Of a DNA stretch of 64,000 nt, positions 34,527 through 44,605 are shown in pieces. Numbering within the stretch: the stretch's first letter is position 1; each line of letters begins with the position of its first letter. Origin of the DNA: Gemmatimonadota bacterium (GTDB taxonomy: Bacteria; Gemmatimonadota; Gemmatimonadetes; Palauibacterales; Palauibacteraceae); the NCBI GenBank assembly GCA_029262175.1, contig JAJCZV010000017.1:1-64000 (forward strand). The letters run 5' to 3'. Both the position numbers and the translations under genes were made by a program. The notes below the pieces were generated by a model, which worked only from the letters and a program-made list of their open reading frames with translations, ran no database searches and was not told the origin of the DNA.

Positions 34527-35939
34527 CTAAGTGTCAGTGTTGGGAGGTGGCTCGATTTCGTGCTCTGGGTCGATGGCACGGACGACGTGACGATAACTCT
34601 CGGCCTGTGTGATTCGAACCGCAGTGTCGGCCGGGATCCAAGGCCCCTCGGTGACGACGTCGATGCGTTCATCGCCGAAAATCGCGGTCCCGGCCGGTCG
34701 GAGGTCCGTCGCAGCCACGCCTTCGTGGCCGATCAAATCCTCGCGCTCGGGAGCCGACAGATACCCGATGTCGCGGCTCGTCGACTCGCGCAGGAACACC
34801 CCCTCCAGCCGCCGACTCTTCGGGAGGTGTCTAAGCAGCGCCCATGCGCTGACCCCCACGAGGATCAGGGAGAGCGACACCAAACCGACGGCATTGAAGA
34901 CCTGATCGAAGGACGGGAATTGGCCGACCATGCCGAGGACCGTTCCTCCCAGCATGGCACCGGTGCCGAGGACGCCCGCGACCCCGAAACCCGGAATCAC
35001 GAAGACCTCAGCCAAGATCAGAACCAGGCCGACCGCCACCAACAAGATCTCTTCTAGCCCCGCGAGATGGACGAGGTGATGGGCACCGAAGAACGCGGCC
35101 AACGCACCCAGACCGATGGCGCCGGCCACGCCGAAAGTCGGAGTTCGAATCTCGATCAACAGACCGAGAAACCCGAGACTCAGCAGCATCGGCGCGACGG
35201 CCGGGTTCGTGAGAAATCGAACGAGGCCCTCGGCCCAGTTCGGCGCCACGTCGACCGTGCGCGCTGCGGGCAGGCCAACGACGTCGAGGAGGCTGGCGAA
35301 GTCTTCCACCTGTCCGTTCGCGACCCCGAATTCGATCGCTTCGTCCGTCGTCAGCGTGAGCAACTTGCCGGCTTCGCTGATGCCGTCGACGACGACGTTT
35401 TCGTCGACCATCGCCTCGGCGATGCGCGGATCGAAGCCCCGCTCTTCGGCGAGGGCCCGAAAATCGGACCGCAGCGCACTCACCATCTTCTCCGAGGCCT
35501 TCTCTCCGTCGCCCGTAATGGGCGTTGCGGCCCCGATCGTCGAGCCGGGACGCATGTACAGCTCACCCGCGGACAGCGCGATCATGGCCCCGGCCGAGAG
35601 TGCGCGTCGGTTGACGTAGGCATACACGGGGACGGAGGCATCGCGGACCGCATCGATGATCTGCCACGCGGCATCCACGCGTCCGCCCGGGGTATCGATA
35701 TCGAGGACCACCGCGGCGGCCCCGGCCGCGGCCGCGTCGTCCAGCGCGCGGGCCACAAAAGGCGCCAAGCCCATCTCGATCGTACCGGTGATCGGGACCC
35801 GGACGACCTCACGACCCTCTTGGGCGGACAAGGAGGGGGCGCCGGAAACCGCGACCGCAGGGAATGCCAACGCCAAGGCGCCACACACCACCGCAGTCCC
35901 GCTCAGGCCGTATATCAGATTACGTAGCGTTGAGATCAT
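34527..35939 (-). CDS. NfeD-type membrane serine protease (ClpP-class)
   Basis: 470 residues with a signal/anchor helix, a ClpP-class serine protease domain (DIDTPGGRVDAAWQIIDA, nucleophile in NRRALSAGAMIALSAGE, Lys in EKASEKMVSAL), four to five transmembrane segments (about 235-370) and a C-terminal OB-fold (GHEGVAATDLRPAGTAIFGDERIDVV). The gene pair with FloA is widespread. The protease may process or regulate membrane proteins in FloA microdomains. Confidence 0.93.
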   Translation of the reverse strand: MISTLRNLIYGLSGTAVVCGALALAFPAVAVSGAPSLSAQEGREVVRVPITGTIEMGLAPFVARALDDAAAAGAAAVVLDIDTPGGRVDAAWQIIDAVRDASVPVYAYVNRRALSAGAMIALSAGELYMRPGSTIGAATPITGDGEKASEKMVSALRSDFRALAEERGFDPRIAEAMVDENVVVDGISEAGKLLTLTTDEAIEFGVANGQVEDFASLLDVVGLPAARTVDVAPNWAEGLVRFLTNPAVAPMLLSLGFLGLLIEIRTPTFGVAGAIGLGALAAFFGAHHLVHLAGLEEILLVAVGLVLILAEVFVIPGFGVAGVLGTGAMLGGTVLGMVGQFPSFDQVFNAVGLVSLSLILVGVSAWALLRHLPKSRRLEGVFLRESTSRDIGYLSAPEREDLIGHEGVAATDLRPAGTAIFGDERIDVVTEGPWIPADTAVRITQAESYRHVVRAIDPEHEIEPPPNTDT

Positions 35940-35953
35940 GCTTCTAATCTAAC

Positions 35954-36712
35954 CTAGCGGATGTCCCCGGCCCAGTTGGCGCTGCGGACCGCCAGTTCTT
36001 CGGCGACGTCCGCGTCCGTTCGACCGCTGCGTTTGAGGACGTGAAACGCATGATCGGCGCCCTCGATCACGTGAAGGGTCGCCGTCCCGCCCAGCTCCTC
36101 ACAGACCGGCCGCAAGAGCTCGAGCTCGGCCAGGTTGTCACGCGTGCCCTGCAGGAAGAGCATCGGAACCGACACTGCAGACAGGTGAGCGGCGCGTTCG
36201 ATTCCCGGCCGGCCGGCCGGATGAAGCGGGAAGCCAAAGAAGATAATTCCTCGGACCCCCTCCAACGGCGACTCGGCCGCGGCCGTGGACGACATCCGTC
36301 CGCCCATCGATTTGCCGCCCGCGAACAGCGGCGCCCCCTCCGCGAGGCGGCGCGCCTTGGCGACGGCCGCTCGCACGGTCTCGACCAATACGTGCGGCCG
36401 GTCGGGTGGCCGTCTCCGTCCCGAGAGCGCCCGCGCCTCCATGTAAGGAAAATGGTAGCGAAAAGAGGCCACGCCGGCTGATGCGAGCCGCTGGGCCAAA
36501 TCCGACATGAAGGCGTGCCCGATCCCCGCACCCGCGCCATGGGCCAGTGCAAGCATCGCCTTCGCGTCGGGGGGGCGTACGAGGAGCGCCGATACCTCCC
36601 CCCAACCCAACGTGACGAACTGCGGCTGCTCGGCGAACCGATTCGCCGGGGCCACTTCAGCAGCGAGACGCGGCTCCGACTCGCGACGCGACCCGCGATC
36701 CGACGAACTCAC
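35954..36712 (-). CDS. KANL3/Tex30-like alpha/beta hydrolase
   Basis: 252 residues. Opening hydrophobic strand MLALAHGAGAGIGHAFM, nucleophile elbow GGKSMGGRMSS, third-acid region LQGTRDNLAE and His in IEGADHAFHV, the arrangement of KANL3/Tex30 hydrolases. Cytosolic; substrate unknown. Its ATG overlaps the stop of the MFS transporter gene by 4 nt. Confidence 0.87.
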   Translation of the reverse strand: MSSSDRGSRRESEPRLAAEVAPANRFAEQPQFVTLGWGEVSALLVRPPDAKAMLALAHGAGAGIGHAFMSDLAQRLASAGVASFRYHFPYMEARALSGRRRPPDRPHVLVETVRAAVAKARRLAEGAPLFAGGKSMGGRMSSTAAAESPLEGVRGIIFFGFPLHPAGRPGIERAAHLSAVSVPMLFLQGTRDNLAELELLRPVCEELGGTATLHVIEGADHAFHVLKRSGRTDADVAEELAVRSANWAGDIR

Positions 36713-38013
36713 GGCGCCGCGCTCTCCACGGCGTCAACGGGTTCGTGCGCCGCGGTTGGACCACTCCAACGCTCGGCCGCATCCAGGGGCTCCTTTTCGC
36801 TGCGCAGAACCGCGGCCGGTATCCGCAGGGACAAGAGAATCGCGACCAACATGAGACCGGAACCAAACAGAAACGGACTCACGATCGAATAAGACTGAAA
36901 CAAGGCCCCCGCCCATAGCGGTCCGACCACGCGCCCCGTGCCTCCGGCGAGCTGGCTTCCGCCGAGAATCGACCCCTGCGAATGCTCATCGGTGGCGCGG
37001 GAAATCAGGGAGGCAAGAGACGGGAACAAGATCCCGGTCGAGCACGCCCACAGCGGCACCAACAACGCCAGCCACCATTTGTTCGGCAGAAACGGGATCG
37101 CTCCCACGCTGATCGCGAGCAACACGCAGCCGGCCCGCACCGTGGCGGCCTCGCCGAAGGCCTTCACGATCCGGCCTACCGCCCCTCCGCGGATCACCAC
37201 CGTGACCGCCCCGGCGAGCGTAAACACCAAGCCCATGTCGGACGCGTCCATCGCAAACGTCCGCTCGAGGTACAGGGCCAGAACCGACGTCATGGAGGTA
37301 AAACTGCTCAGGGCCAAGAAATACACCCCCAAGAGGATGTTGAGCGGATACCGCGTCAGCGAGCGTATCCAGCCTCCGAACGAAGACGCCTGTCCCTTCA
37401 CGACGTTTGCCGCACGATCCAAGAACGGCTTGGATTCGGGGAGGAACAGAATCGCTGCAAGGGCGTTGAATGCGCAGAGACCTGCCGCCACCAGCCCCGG
37501 TGCCCCGAGCCCGAAGCGACTGAAATAGCCACCGATCGCGGGCCCGAGCATGATCCCGAGACCCGAGGCCGCGCCGATGAGTCCCAGTCCGTGTGCGCGC
37601 TCCTCGCCCTTGGTCGAGTCCGCGACGTACGCCTGTGCGACGGAGATCGTCCCACCCGCCGCTCCGGCTGCCGCTCGCGAGATCAGGAGGATCGCGATCG
37701 AATCGGCGAGCGCAAAGATGAGATACGAGATCGCGGAGGCGAAGAGGCCGGCGATCAGGAGCCGACGACGGCCCGTGCGATCCGAAAAGCGACCCCAAAT
37801 CGGCGCGGCGATCAGCTGCATCCCAGAGAACGAGGCGATGATCATCGTCACTTCGAACGGCGTCGCGCCCAGATCCTCGGCATAGAAAGGGAGGAGCGGT
37901 AGGACGATACCAAAACCGATCATGTCTACGAGCACGGTCGCAAACAGGATACTCAAACCAGTCCGTCTCAGCATGGCGACGCGCTTGGTCCGATCGGTCC
38001 TTCCACCTTCCAT
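36709..38013 (-). CDS. MFS efflux transporter (TetA/drug-resistance-like)
   Basis: 434 residues, twelve predicted helices. Motif A between helices 2 and 3 is GRFSDRTGRRRLLIAG, and motif C-like GASGLGIMLGPAIGGYF is seen in helix 5, as in tetracycline/multidrug antiporters of the DHA1 group. It begins with a hydrophilic MEGGRTDRTKR. Substrate unknown. It forms a two-gene unit with the following hydrolase. Confidence 0.9.
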   Translation of the reverse strand: MEGGRTDRTKRVAMLRRTGLSILFATVLVDMIGFGIVLPLLPFYAEDLGATPFEVTMIIASFSGMQLIAAPIWGRFSDRTGRRRLLIAGLFASAISYLIFALADSIAILLISRAAAGAAGGTISVAQAYVADSTKGEERAHGLGLIGAASGLGIMLGPAIGGYFSRFGLGAPGLVAAGLCAFNALAAILFLPESKPFLDRAANVVKGQASSFGGWIRSLTRYPLNILLGVYFLALSSFTSMTSVLALYLERTFAMDASDMGLVFTLAGAVTVVIRGGAVGRIVKAFGEAATVRAGCVLLAISVGAIPFLPNKWWLALLVPLWACSTGILFPSLASLISRATDEHSQGSILGGSQLAGGTGRVVGPLWAGALFQSYSIVSPFLFGSGLMLVAILLSLRIPAAVLRSEKEPLDAAERWSGPTAAHEPVDAVESAAP

Positions 38014-38048
38014 GACTCAGAGGAATCTCGGGCTGTGTGAGCCGCGTG

Positions 38049-38789
38049 CTAGGACACCGGACGCGAGGTCCGCGTTGCCGGAGCCCCGGTGCCACCCGGG
38101 GTCTTTGGGGGTCGGATCTCGGACAAATAGAGGTGCCACAGAACCCGAGCGGCAACAGACCGCCAGGGGCGCCACGCTTCCCCGATTCTCTCCAATTCCG
38201 CCGGCGGTGGATCCTGCTCCAACCCCCGCAGGGCACGCGCGGCTACCACGAGGGCGCGGTCGCCGATCGGCCACAGATCAGGACGACCTAGCGCCATCAT
38301 CAGATAGACGTCGGCCGTCCAGGCCCCGATCCCCTTGACCTCGGTCAGACGCGCTCTCACCTCTTCATCGGAGAGCCGACCCAGACCCTCCAAATCCAGC
38401 GTACCTTCGGCAACTCGGTGGGCCAGGTCCCGCGCGTAGGCTCGTTTTTGCCGGCTGAACCCGATGGTCAGCAAGGCATCGTCATCCAACGTCAGGACGG
38501 CCTCCGGGGTGGGGGTCCCGACCGCCTCCACCAGTCGATCCATGGCAGCTTGCGCCGACGCGAGAGAAACTTGCTGCTCGAGAATCATGTGAATGAGCGA
38601 TGCGAAGCCGGGCGGACGGCCCCAGAGAGGCGGCGGTCCCCAGTCCTCGAGGACTCGGCGAAGGTCCGGATCGGACGCTCCCAGCTCCCGCGCTCGCGCT
38701 TCAACCGAGGCGGCCGTCAGGGGGGGCGGCGGCGAATTCGTCGAATGTGGCAGGGCGGCTCCTGGTTGGTCGATTCCCTGGTCCAGCAC
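38049..38789 (-). CDS. DNA-3-methyladenine glycosylase II (AlkA-like HhH-GPD)
   Basis: About 246 residues. The HhH-GPD motif is clear: LTEVKGIGAWTADVYLMMALGRPDLWPIGD, with catalytic Asp in the final GD. Upstream are the conserved GFASLIHMILEQQVSLASAQAAMDRL and GFSRQKRAYARDLA blocks. It removes alkylated purines from DNA. The frame stays open far upstream through the antisense of the crotonase gene, so the start is chosen for length: GTG at 38789 (or GTG at 38816). No strong ribosome site is seen at either. Confidence 0.88.
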   Translation of the reverse strand: MLDQGIDQPGAALPHSTNSPPPPLTAASVEARARELGASDPDLRRVLEDWGPPPLWGRPPGFASLIHMILEQQVSLASAQAAMDRLVEAVGTPTPEAVLTLDDDALLTIGFSRQKRAYARDLAHRVAEGTLDLEGLGRLSDEEVRARLTEVKGIGAWTADVYLMMALGRPDLWPIGDRALVVAARALRGLEQDPPPAELERIGEAWRPWRSVAARVLWHLYLSEIRPPKTPGGTGAPATRTSRPVS

Positions 38790-38872
38790 GCAGAGAGCGA
38801 GAAGTTGTCCGTCCACGTGCACGCGGGATAGTTTGGGCTTCCACCGGTCCCCCGAAAATAGGTTCCGAGAGC

Positions 38873-38888
38873 GGCCTCGATCGAGGCC
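38873..38888. promoter_or_regulatory. 16-bp perfect palindrome, candidate operator of the beta-oxidation operon
   Basis: GGCCTCGATCGAGGCC is a perfect inverted repeat centred 42 bp before the crotonase ATG at 38922. It lies in the promoter interval of the acyl-CoA operon, and flanking bases show further partial symmetry (ACCGGTC / GACCGG). Size and place fit a TetR- or FadR-type acyl-CoA-responsive repressor site. No regulator gene is in the window. Confidence 0.5.
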
Positions 38889-38921
38889 TCGACCGACCGG
38901 TTTCCAAGAGGAAGGAACTCG

Positions 38922-39716
38922 ATGGCCGACACACTGATCAAATACGAAGTCCAGGATGGCGTTGCGATCTTTACGATCGATGATCCGCCCGCCAACACGT
39001 ATACGCATGAGATGATGCGAGACCTGGACAGCGCGATCCTCCAGGCGCGCTTCGACAAGAACGTCTACGTGATCGTGATCCGAGGAGAGGGCGACAAGTT
39101 TTTCTCGGCTGGAGCGAACATCAACATGCTCCAAACCTCGGACCCCTACTTCAAATACTTCTTCTGTCTCCACGCCAATGAGACGCTGATTCGCCTCGAG
39201 CAGACGCCGAAGCTCGTCATCGGTGCGCTCAACGGACACACGGTCGGCGGCGGTCTCGAGATTGCGCTCGCGTGCGACATCCGTATCGCGCGTAAGGACG
39301 CCGGCAAGATCGGGCTTCCCGAAGTCAATCTCGGTGTCCTTCCGGGGACGGGCGGGACGCAACGACTCGGCCGTCTGCTCAGCAAGCCGAAAGCCATCGA
39401 GCTCATGGTCGAGGGCCGAACCTTCGGGTTTGACGAGGCGCACGAACTCGGCTTGGTGAACAAAGTGTTCGAGGGGGATAACGAGTCCTTCTTCGCCCAG
39501 GTGATGGAGTACGCCAAACAGTTCACGCCGCCGAACAAGGCGTCGGCGGCTGTCGGTCGCATCAAACGCTCCGTGTGCAGCGGGATCGAAGTCCCGTTCT
39601 CGGAAGGGTTGGCGATCGAGCGCGAGCTTCAGCAGCTCCTCTTCCAAGGCAACGACGCCAAAGAGGGACTTGCCGCGTATATCGAGAAGCGGCCGCCCGC
39701 CTTCTCCGGCACCTAG
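38922..39716 (+). CDS. Enoyl-CoA hydratase/isomerase family protein
   Basis: 264 residues with ribosome site AGAGGAAGG. Crotonase oxyanion loops: [11 protein letters not shown] and [16 protein letters not shown]; catalytic-Glu region [22 protein letters not shown]. It hydrates trans-2-enoyl-CoA in fatty-acid beta-oxidation. First gene of the plus-strand acyl-CoA operon, followed 25 bp later by a thiolase. Confidence 0.93.
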   Translation: MADTLIKYEVQDGVAIFTIDDPPANTYTHEMMRDLDSAILQARFDKNVYVIVIRGEGDKFFSAGANINMLQTSDPYFKYFFCLHANETLIRLEQTPKLVIGALNGHTVGGGLEIALACDIRIARKDAGKIGLPEVNLGVLPGTGGTQRLGRLLSKPKAIELMVEGRTFGFDEAHELGLVNKVFEGDNESFFAQVMEYAKQFTPPNKASAAVGRIKRSVCSGIEVPFSEGLAIERELQQLLFQGNDAKEGLAAYIEKRPPAFSGT

Positions 39717-39741
39717 ATCAACCGGCGAGCGAGCCGCTAGC

Positions 39742-40950
39742 ATGAGCGGATCTGATCGCGACCCGGTCATCATCGACGCCGTCCGTACGCCCGTTGGGCG
39801 CGCGGGCGGCGCCCTCTCATCGGTTCGCCCCGACGACTTGTTGGCACGGGCGATCGGCGCGCTCGTCGAGCGTACCCGGATTCCAACCGATCGCATCGAG
39901 GATGTCATTGCGGGCTGTACCAACGGCGCCGGCGAGGACAACCGCAACGTCGCGCGGATGGCCGGGCTACTCGCCGGCCTCCCGGTCGAAGTCGCCGGGC
40001 AAACCGTGAACCGCCTCTGCGGTTCTGGCCTTCAGGCCATCGTCAGCGCCGGACACGCGATCCGAGCGGGCGAGGGCGACGTCTTTATCGCTGGAGGCGT
40101 CGAGAGCATGTCCCGGGCACCTTGGGTGATGCTCAAGCCCGAGACGGCTTTTTCGCGCGTCCCACCGCCGATGGCGGACACGACCGTCGGCTGGCGATTC
40201 ACCAACCCGGCGATGCCCGAAGCGTGGACGATCTCCTTGGGTGAAACCGCCGAGAGGGTCGCCGAAGACCACGGGACCGGTCGCGAGGCGCAGGACGCGT
40301 TCGCGATCGAGAGTCAACGACGTGCGGCGGCGGCCATCGACGCCGACCGTTTCGCGAGCGAGATCGTGACGGTCGAGGTCCCTCAACGGCGAGGCGACCC
40401 GATCCAGGTCGATCGTGACGAGCACCCCAGACCCGAGGTCACGCTCGACAAGCTCGCGACCCTGCGACCCGCGTTTCGGGCGAACGGCACGGTCACGGCC
40501 GGAAACGCGTCGGGGATCAACGATGGCGCCGCTGCTCTACTGGTGACGAGTCGAGGCGCGGCCAAAGAGCTTGGACTCACGCCGATGGCCCGATTGGGTG
40601 CGTCGGCAGTCGCTGGCGTGGACCCCTCGCGCATGGGGATCGGCCCCGTTCCCGCGACCCGCAAGGCGCTCGCACGCGCAGGGCTTTCGCTCGAGGACAT
40701 CGACCTCGTCGAACTCAACGAAGCGTTCGCCGCGCAGTCCCTCCCGTGCATCGAGGAACTGGGACTGGACCCAGCGCGCGTCAACGTCAACGGAGGCGCG
40801 ATCGCACTCGGCCACCCATTGGGGTGCACGGGAGCCAAACTCGTCACCTCGCTCGTCCACGAGATGGGCCGGAGAAACGCCGGCGTCGGCCTGGTCACGA
40901 TGTGCATCGGCGTGGGACAGGGCATCGCCTTGATCGTGCACGGCGAATGA
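39742..40950 (+). CDS. Acetyl-CoA acyltransferase (thiolase)
   Basis: 402 residues from ATG 39742. Active-site Cys in [11 protein letters not shown], the His in [16 protein letters not shown] and second Cys in [14 protein letters not shown], as expected of degradative/biosynthetic thiolases. It cleaves 3-ketoacyl-CoA with CoA. The stop overlaps the ATG of the second crotonase (ATGA). Confidence 0.95.
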   Translation: MSGSDRDPVIIDAVRTPVGRAGGALSSVRPDDLLARAIGALVERTRIPTDRIEDVIAGCTNGAGEDNRNVARMAGLLAGLPVEVAGQTVNRLCGSGLQAIVSAGHAIRAGEGDVFIAGGVESMSRAPWVMLKPETAFSRVPPPMADTTVGWRFTNPAMPEAWTISLGETAERVAEDHGTGREAQDAFAIESQRRAAAAIDADRFASEIVTVEVPQRRGDPIQVDRDEHPRPEVTLDKLATLRPAFRANGTVTAGNASGINDGAAALLVTSRGAAKELGLTPMARLGASAVAGVDPSRMGIGPVPATRKALARAGLSLEDIDLVELNEAFAAQSLPCIEELGLDPARVNVNGGAIALGHPLGCTGAKLVTSLVHEMGRRNAGVGLVTMCIGVGQGIALIVHGE

Positions 40951-41747
40951 GCCAGCCGCTGGTCCTGGTCGAGATTTCAGACGGCGTCGGAACACTCACG
41001 CTGAACCGACCAGAGAAGCTCAATTCGTTTATCGGCGAGATGCGCGATTTGATCTCGGGCGGGATCGAGCAACTCGGCGGTGACGATGCGGTCCGCGCCG
41101 TCATCATCACCGGAGCGGGACGGGCGTTCTGCGCCGGGGCCGACGTCAAGTATCTCACCCACCTCATTGAAACGAAGGCCATCGACGAGGCCGTCGCCTT
41201 GGTGGAGGCAGGCCGCCGAGTGGCGGCCGCACTACGCGACATGCCCAAGCCGGTGATTGCAGCGATCAACGGTCCGGCCGCCGGAGGCGGCGCGAATCTG
41301 GCCCTCGCGTGCGATTTGCGGCTCGCTTCCAGCGCGGCTTCGATCGGCCAGACGTTCAACCGGATCGGTCTTCACCCCGACTGGGGCGGCACCTATACCG
41401 TCCCGCGGTTGGTCGGCCCGGCTCGGGCTGCGGAGCTCTTCTTCTTCGCTGAGATGATTCCGGCTGAAGACGCGCTGGCCATGGGACTGGTCAACCGGGT
41501 CGTAACGCCGGAGGAGCTGATGCCCCTCGCTCAGGAATGGGCCGCGCGGCTGGCGCGAAAGCCGGCGCTCGCGCTCCGACTGGCCAAGCGCGCGATCCAA
41601 CAAAGCCTCGGATCTAGCTTTGACGAGATGCTGGACTATGAAACGGCAGCGCAACGCGCCTGTTTCGAGTCCGCCGATGCACTCGAAGGCGTGCGCGCCT
41701 TTGTCGAGAAACGCGAGCCGAACTATGGGGAGGAGACCAGTCCATGA
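40947..41747 (+). CDS. Enoyl-CoA hydratase/isomerase family protein 2
   Basis: 266 residues, overlapping the thiolase stop by 4 nt. Oxyanion motifs [10 protein letters not shown] and [18 protein letters not shown]; the catalytic Glu position of typical hydratases reads [20 protein letters not shown], where Asp-Trp replaces Gly-Thr near the second acid, so PaaG-like isomerase activity is possible. Resembles PaaF/PaaG crotonases. Confidence 0.9.
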   Translation: MSQPLVLVEISDGVGTLTLNRPEKLNSFIGEMRDLISGGIEQLGGDDAVRAVIITGAGRAFCAGADVKYLTHLIETKAIDEAVALVEAGRRVAAALRDMPKPVIAAINGPAAGGGANLALACDLRLASSAASIGQTFNRIGLHPDWGGTYTVPRLVGPARAAELFFFAEMIPAEDALAMGLVNRVVTPEELMPLAQEWAARLARKPALALRLAKRAIQQSLGSSFDEMLDYETAAQRACFESADALEGVRAFVEKREPNYGEETSP

Positions 41748-42253
41748 GTCATGAGGCTGTCATACGGTTGGCGACCGATGCCGATGTAGATGAACTGGTC
41801 GCCATGTGGGCGCAGTACATGAGGGCACATTCTCTGAACCCGGCCTACCGACGTCTGCGGGGGGACGCACTCGATAAGAGACGGCGGGTGTTCGAGCAAC
41901 GGATCGCAGAGGCGACCGGCGCGGTCTTCGTGATCGAGGACGAAGACGGCGGTCTCGATGGAATGATCGTCTGTTTTGTGGAAGAGAACGAACCCTACTT
42001 TGAACCGGTCCGTTACGTCCGCATCCAAGCCCCGTTCGTCCGCCGCGAGGCCCGCCGCCGCGGCTACTTGAATCGACTGCTACAAAAGACGTTCGAGTGG
42101 GCCGCGGAATGGGAGATTGACGAGGTCCGTCTCTACACGGGCGCCGACAACCTCGTGGCCAACGCGGTCGCCGATGAACTCGGCTTCGAGGCGATCGAGG
42201 TCGTACGTCGACGCCCCATGCGCGACGAACCGAAGGTCCATTGGGAAGATTGA
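41744..42253 (+). CDS. GNAT N-acetyltransferase
   Basis: 169 residues; ATG overlaps the crotonase stop (ATGA). GNAT fold with acetyl-CoA binding segment FVRREARRRGYLNRLLQKTFEWA (Q/RxxGxxx-like, basic) and the C-terminal TGADNLVANAVADELGFEAIE. It would acetylate a small molecule or protein. Its presence inside a beta-oxidation operon is unusual; the link is unknown. Confidence 0.88.
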   Translation: MSHEAVIRLATDADVDELVAMWAQYMRAHSLNPAYRRLRGDALDKRRRVFEQRIAEATGAVFVIEDEDGGLDGMIVCFVEENEPYFEPVRYVRIQAPFVRREARRRGYLNRLLQKTFEWAAEWEIDEVRLYTGADNLVANAVADELGFEAIEVVRRRPMRDEPKVHWED

Positions 42254-42254
42254 A

Positions 42255-43112
42255 GTGAACGAGGCCATCGCAGTACTCGGAGCCGGGACGATGGGTCACG
42301 GCATCGCGCAGGTGGCGGCGATGGCGGGCTACGAAACTCGGCTGTTCGATGTGATGCCGGAGGCGCTCGCCGCCGGGCTGGGCAAGATCGAATCCAACCT
42401 CGCCAAGGGGATCCAACGCGGTAAAGTCGAGCCGGACCAGATGAAACGCGCGCTCGACGCACTCTCGACAACGGACGATCTCGCCCAGGCGGCCGATGGC
42501 GTCTCGATCGTCATCGAAGCGGTCCCCGAGAAACTCGCACTCAAACAGACGCTTCTGTGCGCTTGTGCCGATGCCGCCGAGGAAGGCGCGCTTCTCGCGA
42601 GCAACACGTCGTCGCTTTCGATAAGCCGCATCGCCGAGATGGTGGGACAGCCGGACCGGGTGGTTGGCATGCACTTCTTCAACCCCGTCCACATCATGGC
42701 GCTCGTCGAGATCGTGCGCGGGAAGGAAAGCTCCGCCGAAGCGATCGAACGAACGCGGGACCTGGCCGAACGGATGGGCAAGACGCCGATCGTGGTTGCC
42801 GACTCGCCAGGCTTCGCATCCTCGCGTCTCGGCGTCGCGATCGGGCTCGAGGCGATCCGCATGGTGGAGGAAGGGGTAGCCAGCGCCGAAGACATCGACA
42901 CGGCCATGACCCTCGGTTACCGACACCCGATGGGCCCGCTCAAGCTCGGCGACCTCGTCGGCCTGGACGTTCGCCTCGACATCGCTCGATACCTCTTTGC
43001 CGAGCTGAATTCGCCGCGCTTCGAGCCCCCTGTCCTCCTCGTGCGGATGGTCGAGGAAGGCAAACTCGGACAGAAAAGCGGTCAGGGGTTCTATCGGTGG
43101 GACGACGTTTGA
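42255..43112 (+). CDS. 3-hydroxyacyl-CoA dehydrogenase
   Basis: 285 residues from GTG 42255, 1 nt after the acetyltransferase stop. NAD-binding motif IAVLGAGTMGHGIAQVAAMAG, SNTSSLSISRIA, the catalytic His region GMHFFNPVHIMALVEIV, and C-terminal domain HPMGPLKLGDLVGLDV. It oxidises L-3-hydroxyacyl- or hydroxybutyryl-CoA with NAD. Confidence 0.95.
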   Translation: MNEAIAVLGAGTMGHGIAQVAAMAGYETRLFDVMPEALAAGLGKIESNLAKGIQRGKVEPDQMKRALDALSTTDDLAQAADGVSIVIEAVPEKLALKQTLLCACADAAEEGALLASNTSSLSISRIAEMVGQPDRVVGMHFFNPVHIMALVEIVRGKESSAEAIERTRDLAERMGKTPIVVADSPGFASSRLGVAIGLEAIRMVEEGVASAEDIDTAMTLGYRHPMGPLKLGDLVGLDVRLDIARYLFAELNSPRFEPPVLLVRMVEEGKLGQKSGQGFYRWDDV

Positions 43113-43213
43113 TGGATTCGGTCACCTGAAGAACTTGAAACACCCTCGACTCGAAGCCATTCAGACCCCATTGTTACGGTCGAGAGCCAAGTCCAACTCG
43201 GGTTCAAATCGAC

Positions 43214-44605
43214 ATGCGCGGAGAGAAACAGGTGACCGACGTCCAAGCCGTTGAGCCTCAAGCAAGAGAAACACCGACCGCCACCGGATCGAATGGGAGT
43301 GGGACCGTGACTGCGGAATCACGCAGCCAACACCTCGCCTCCGAGCAGAGCGAGTATCTCTTCCCATGGGTGCGTCCTTATTACGACGAGCCTCTCGTCA
43401 TGTCCGATGCCGAGGGCGTTTGGGTGCGCGACATCGAGGGAGAAGAATACCTTGATCTGTTTGCCGGCATCCTCACGACGTCGGTCGGGCACTGCAATCC
43501 GATCGTTCAAGACGCGGTTCGTACGCAGATGGCTCGGATCGGTCACACCTCCTCGCTCTACGTCACCGAGGGCCAAGTCGAGGCGGCCAAATCGCTGGCC
43601 GAGATCACGCCCGGCCAGCTCAAGACGGCCTGCTTCACCAACAGCGGCACCGAAGCGGTGGAGTCGGCCATTGCCGCGGCCCGCCTCTATACCGGACGAC
43701 ACGAGGTCGTCGCCCTTCGGCTGTCCTATTCCGGCCGTAGTTCTCTGGCCAGTCACATGACCGCGCAAAAGGGCTGGCGTCTCCCGTTCGGCGGATCCGC
43801 TGGCATCGTTCACGCGCGCTCACCCTACACGTACCGGTCACCGGTCGGGCACGGCCCGGAAGCGACCGACCTCTTTATCGACGACCTCGTCGAAGTCATC
43901 GAGACGACGACCAGCGGCAAGCCGGCGGCCTTCTTTGCCGAGACCATCCAGGGCGTAGCCGGATACGTGGTCCCGCCGCCCGACTACTTCAGGCGGGCAG
44001 CCGAAGTCATCCGAGGGTACGGCGGTCTCCTGATTATCGACGAAGTCCAAGCGGGCTTTGGCAGAACCGGACAGCATTGGTTCGGCATCGAACATTGGGG
44101 CGTGGAACCCGACATCATGATCATGGCCAAGGGCATCGCAAACGGGTTCCCCGTCGGCGCGACGGTGACCCGCCCGGAAATCGCGGAGGCGTGGCAAGGT
44201 CCCTCGATTTCGACCTACGGCGGGAATCCGATCTCCATGGCGGCGATGCGAGCGACGCTCGACATCATGAAACGCGAGAATGTTCCGGCGCGCGCGCTCG
44301 AACGAGGAAAGCAGCTGCGAGCCGGGCTGGAATCGCTTCGCGACCAGTTCTCGTGGATCGGCGAAGTTCGTGGAATGGGGCTCATGCAAGGCATGGAGCT
44401 CGTCTCGGATCGGGCCACCAAGACGCCAGACGGCGATCGCGCAGGCGCCCTGTTGGGCGCCGCCAAGGCCGAGCGACTCTTGATCGGTCGCGGGGGTCTA
44501 CACGGCCACGTGATTCGCGTCGGACCGTCTCTGCTCATTACGGAAGAGGAGATGGACGAAGGGCTCAAGCGTTTCGCATCAGCCTGCGTCAGAGCGGACG
44601 GATGA
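43214..44605 (+). CDS. Class III aminotransferase (AGXT2/omega-transaminase-like)
   Basis: 463 residues. PLP-enzyme landmarks: FTNSGTEAVESAIAAAR, LLIIDEVQAGFGRTGQHW, and the Schiff-base Lys in MIMAKGIANGFPVGA. Closest look is alanine-glyoxylate aminotransferase 2, which moves amino groups from beta-amino acids to pyruvate or glyoxylate. Being in a beta-oxidation operon, it might supply or use a beta-amino acid degradation product. The first 45 residues are low-complexity and may not be structured. A 36-codon gene overlaps its stop. Confidence 0.92.
   Translation: MRGEKQVTDVQAVEPQARETPTATGSNGSGTVTAESRSQHLASEQSEYLFPWVRPYYDEPLVMSDAEGVWVRDIEGEEYLDLFAGILTTSVGHCNPIVQDAVRTQMARIGHTSSLYVTEGQVEAAKSLAEITPGQLKTACFTNSGTEAVESAIAAARLYTGRHEVVALRLSYSGRSSLASHMTAQKGWRLPFGGSAGIVHARSPYTYRSPVGHGPEATDLFIDDLVEVIETTTSGKPAAFFAETIQGVAGYVVPPPDYFRRAAEVIRGYGGLLIIDEVQAGFGRTGQHWFGIEHWGVEPDIMIMAKGIANGFPVGATVTRPEIAEAWQGPSISTYGGNPISMAAMRATLDIMKRENVPARALERGKQLRAGLESLRDQFSWIGEVRGMGLMQGMELVSDRATKTPDGDRAGALLGAAKAERLLIGRGGLHGHVIRVGPSLLITEEEMDEGLKRFASACVRADG

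Noticed and set aside
38790..39947. N-terminal extension of the glycosylase frame
   Set aside because: It is antisense to the crotonase gene; only the C-terminal 246 residues carry the glycosylase fold.
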